Both the position numbers and the translations under genes were made by a program. Below, piece after piece: positions 63,241 to 64,000 of a stretch of 64,000 bases of DNA; positions within the stretch are counted from its first letter, which is position 1; each line of letters begins with the position of its first letter. Source of the stretch: Micromonospora sp. U21 (GTDB taxonomy: Bacteria; Actinomycetota; Actinomycetes; Mycobacteriales; Micromonosporaceae); contig NZ_JAGPYK010000009.1 of the NCBI RefSeq assembly GCF_018070045.1, forward strand, positions 62,001 to 126,000. Reading direction: 5' to 3'. The notes below the pieces were generated by a model that worked only from the letters and a program-made list of their open reading frames with translations, was not told the DNA's origin and did no database searches.

Positions 63241-64000
63241 CCGCGCAGTTCACCCCGGCCGGCACGCTCACCGCCGAGGACCTGGGCACCATCCACCTGA
63301 TCGGGGTGGGCGGGGTCGGCATGAGCGGGCTGGCCCGGCTCTTCCTCACCCGGGGCATCCCGGTCTCCGGCAGCGAGCTGCGCGAGTGGCCGTCGCTGGC
63401 CGGCCTGCGGGCGCTGGGCGGGACGATCCACATGAGCCACGAGGCGACCAACCTCGACGGCGTTGACACGGTCGTCTACTCCTCGGCCATTCCGCAGGAC
63501 CATCTGGAGATGGTCGAGGCGCGCCAGCGCGGCCTGCGGGTGCTGCACCGCTCGGAGGCGCTCGCCGCGGCGATGACCGGCCGCCGGGCGGTGGCCGTCG
63601 CGGGCACCCACGGCAAGACCACCACCACGTCGATGGCGACCATGGTGCTCCAGCAGGCCGGGGTGGACCCGTCCTTCGTGATCGGCGGGGAGATCTCCGA
63701 GGTCGGCTCGGGCGCCCACCACGGCACCGGTGAGTACTTCGTGGTCGAGGCGGACGAGAGCGACCGCTCGTTTCTCATCTACCGCCCGTACGTCTCGATC
63801 ATCACCAACGTCGAGGCGGACCACCTGAACACGTACGGCGACTACGCGACGCTGGAGGCCGCGTTCGTCGAGTTCGCCCGGCTCACCGATCCGGACGGTT
63901 TCATCATCACCTGCGCGGACGACCCGGGCGGTCGGCGGCTGGCGGAGACCCTGCGCGCCGAGGGGCGGCGGGTGCACACGTACGGCGAGGCGGCCGACGC
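63237..64000 (+). CDS. murC: UDP-MurNAc-alanine ligase, 3' truncated
   Basis: About 254 codons remain before the window edge. MurC adds L-alanine to UDP-MurNAc. The Rossmann-type GVGGVGMSGLARLFLTRG, the P-loop GTHGKTTTTSM (about 122-132), and DESDRSFLIYRP and NVEADHLNTYGDY give an unambiguous match. ATG at 63237 overlaps the murG stop. The C-terminal domain lies outside. Confidence 0.96.
   Translation, partial: MTAQFTPAGTLTAEDLGTIHLIGVGGVGMSGLARLFLTRGIPVSGSELREWPSLAGLRALGGTIHMSHEATNLDGVDTVVYSSAIPQDHLEMVEARQRGLRVLHRSEALAAAMTGRRAVAVAGTHGKTTTTSMATMVLQQAGVDPSFVIGGEISEVGSGAHHGTGEYFVVEADESDRSFLIYRPYVSIITNVEADHLNTYGDYATLEAAFVEFARLTDPDGFIITCADDPGGRRLAETLRAEGRRVHTYGEAAD

Overview
This is very GC-rich DNA (about 70% or more by eye) with actinobacterial features throughout: class F sortase, PknB-type kinase with PASTA repeats, F420-dependent enzyme, MurT/GatD, DUF3040 and SAV_6107-type proteins. 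It looks like a chromosomal segment of a Micromonospora-like actinomycete. No rRNA, tRNA, prophage, insertion sequence or CRISPR array was found. Many genes start 6-8 bases after a TAnnnT -10 box, so leaderless mRNAs appear common, and many neighbours overlap by ATGA or GTGA.

Layout. 1-9.8 kb: proC (5' cut), DUF2203, a sortase/DUF4397 pair, two methyltransferase/mannosyltransferase genes, F420 reductase, an acetyltransferase, glutathione peroxidase, a secreted CBM2-GH18 chitinase and a lipoprotein. 9.8-19 kb: aroG, ltaE, nfo, pknL, a small HTH gene, an idsA-type synthase, a XRE regulator and metF; most of this block matches the Mycobacterium tuberculosis Rv2172c-Rv2178c neighbourhood. 19-25 kb: a carotenoid operon read leftward (ybaK-crtA-GNAT-cruF-GT2-crtI), every junction overlapping except the last. 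25-32 kb: an SOS-boxed mutasome operon (HEPN gene, imuA', imuB, a tiny ORF, dnaE2). 32-37 kb: a sugar-type ABC importer without its ATPase, then a methyltransferase and a phosphodiesterase. 37-44 kb: dinB, DUF3040, and the leftward moxR-DUF58-transglutaminase operon. 44-47.6 kb: leuS behind a leader peptide and attenuator. 47.9-51.3 kb: leftward murT-gatD-TVP38-APH. 51.6-64 kb: the division and cell-wall (dcw) cluster mraZ-rsmH-ftsL-ftsI-murE-murF-mraY-ftsW-murG-murC (3' cut), in which murD is missing from its usual place between mraY and ftsW.

How it fits together. The right third makes and polymerises lipid II (murE, murF, mraY, murG, ftsW, ftsI) and amidates it (MurT/GatD); MraZ boxes sit over the mraZ promoter. 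DNA-damage functions recur: nfo, dinB and the mutasome. PknL probably phosphorylates the adjacent HTH protein, as in mycobacteria.

The most unusual content is non-coding. Two different palindromic element families each occur twice here. One is a 56-bp element with both arms and loop conserved (12525 and 60397); the other is a 48-bp AT-rich element (28400 and 47662). Nearly every convergent gene junction carries a long inverted repeat, and one 56-bp copy sits exactly where murD should be.
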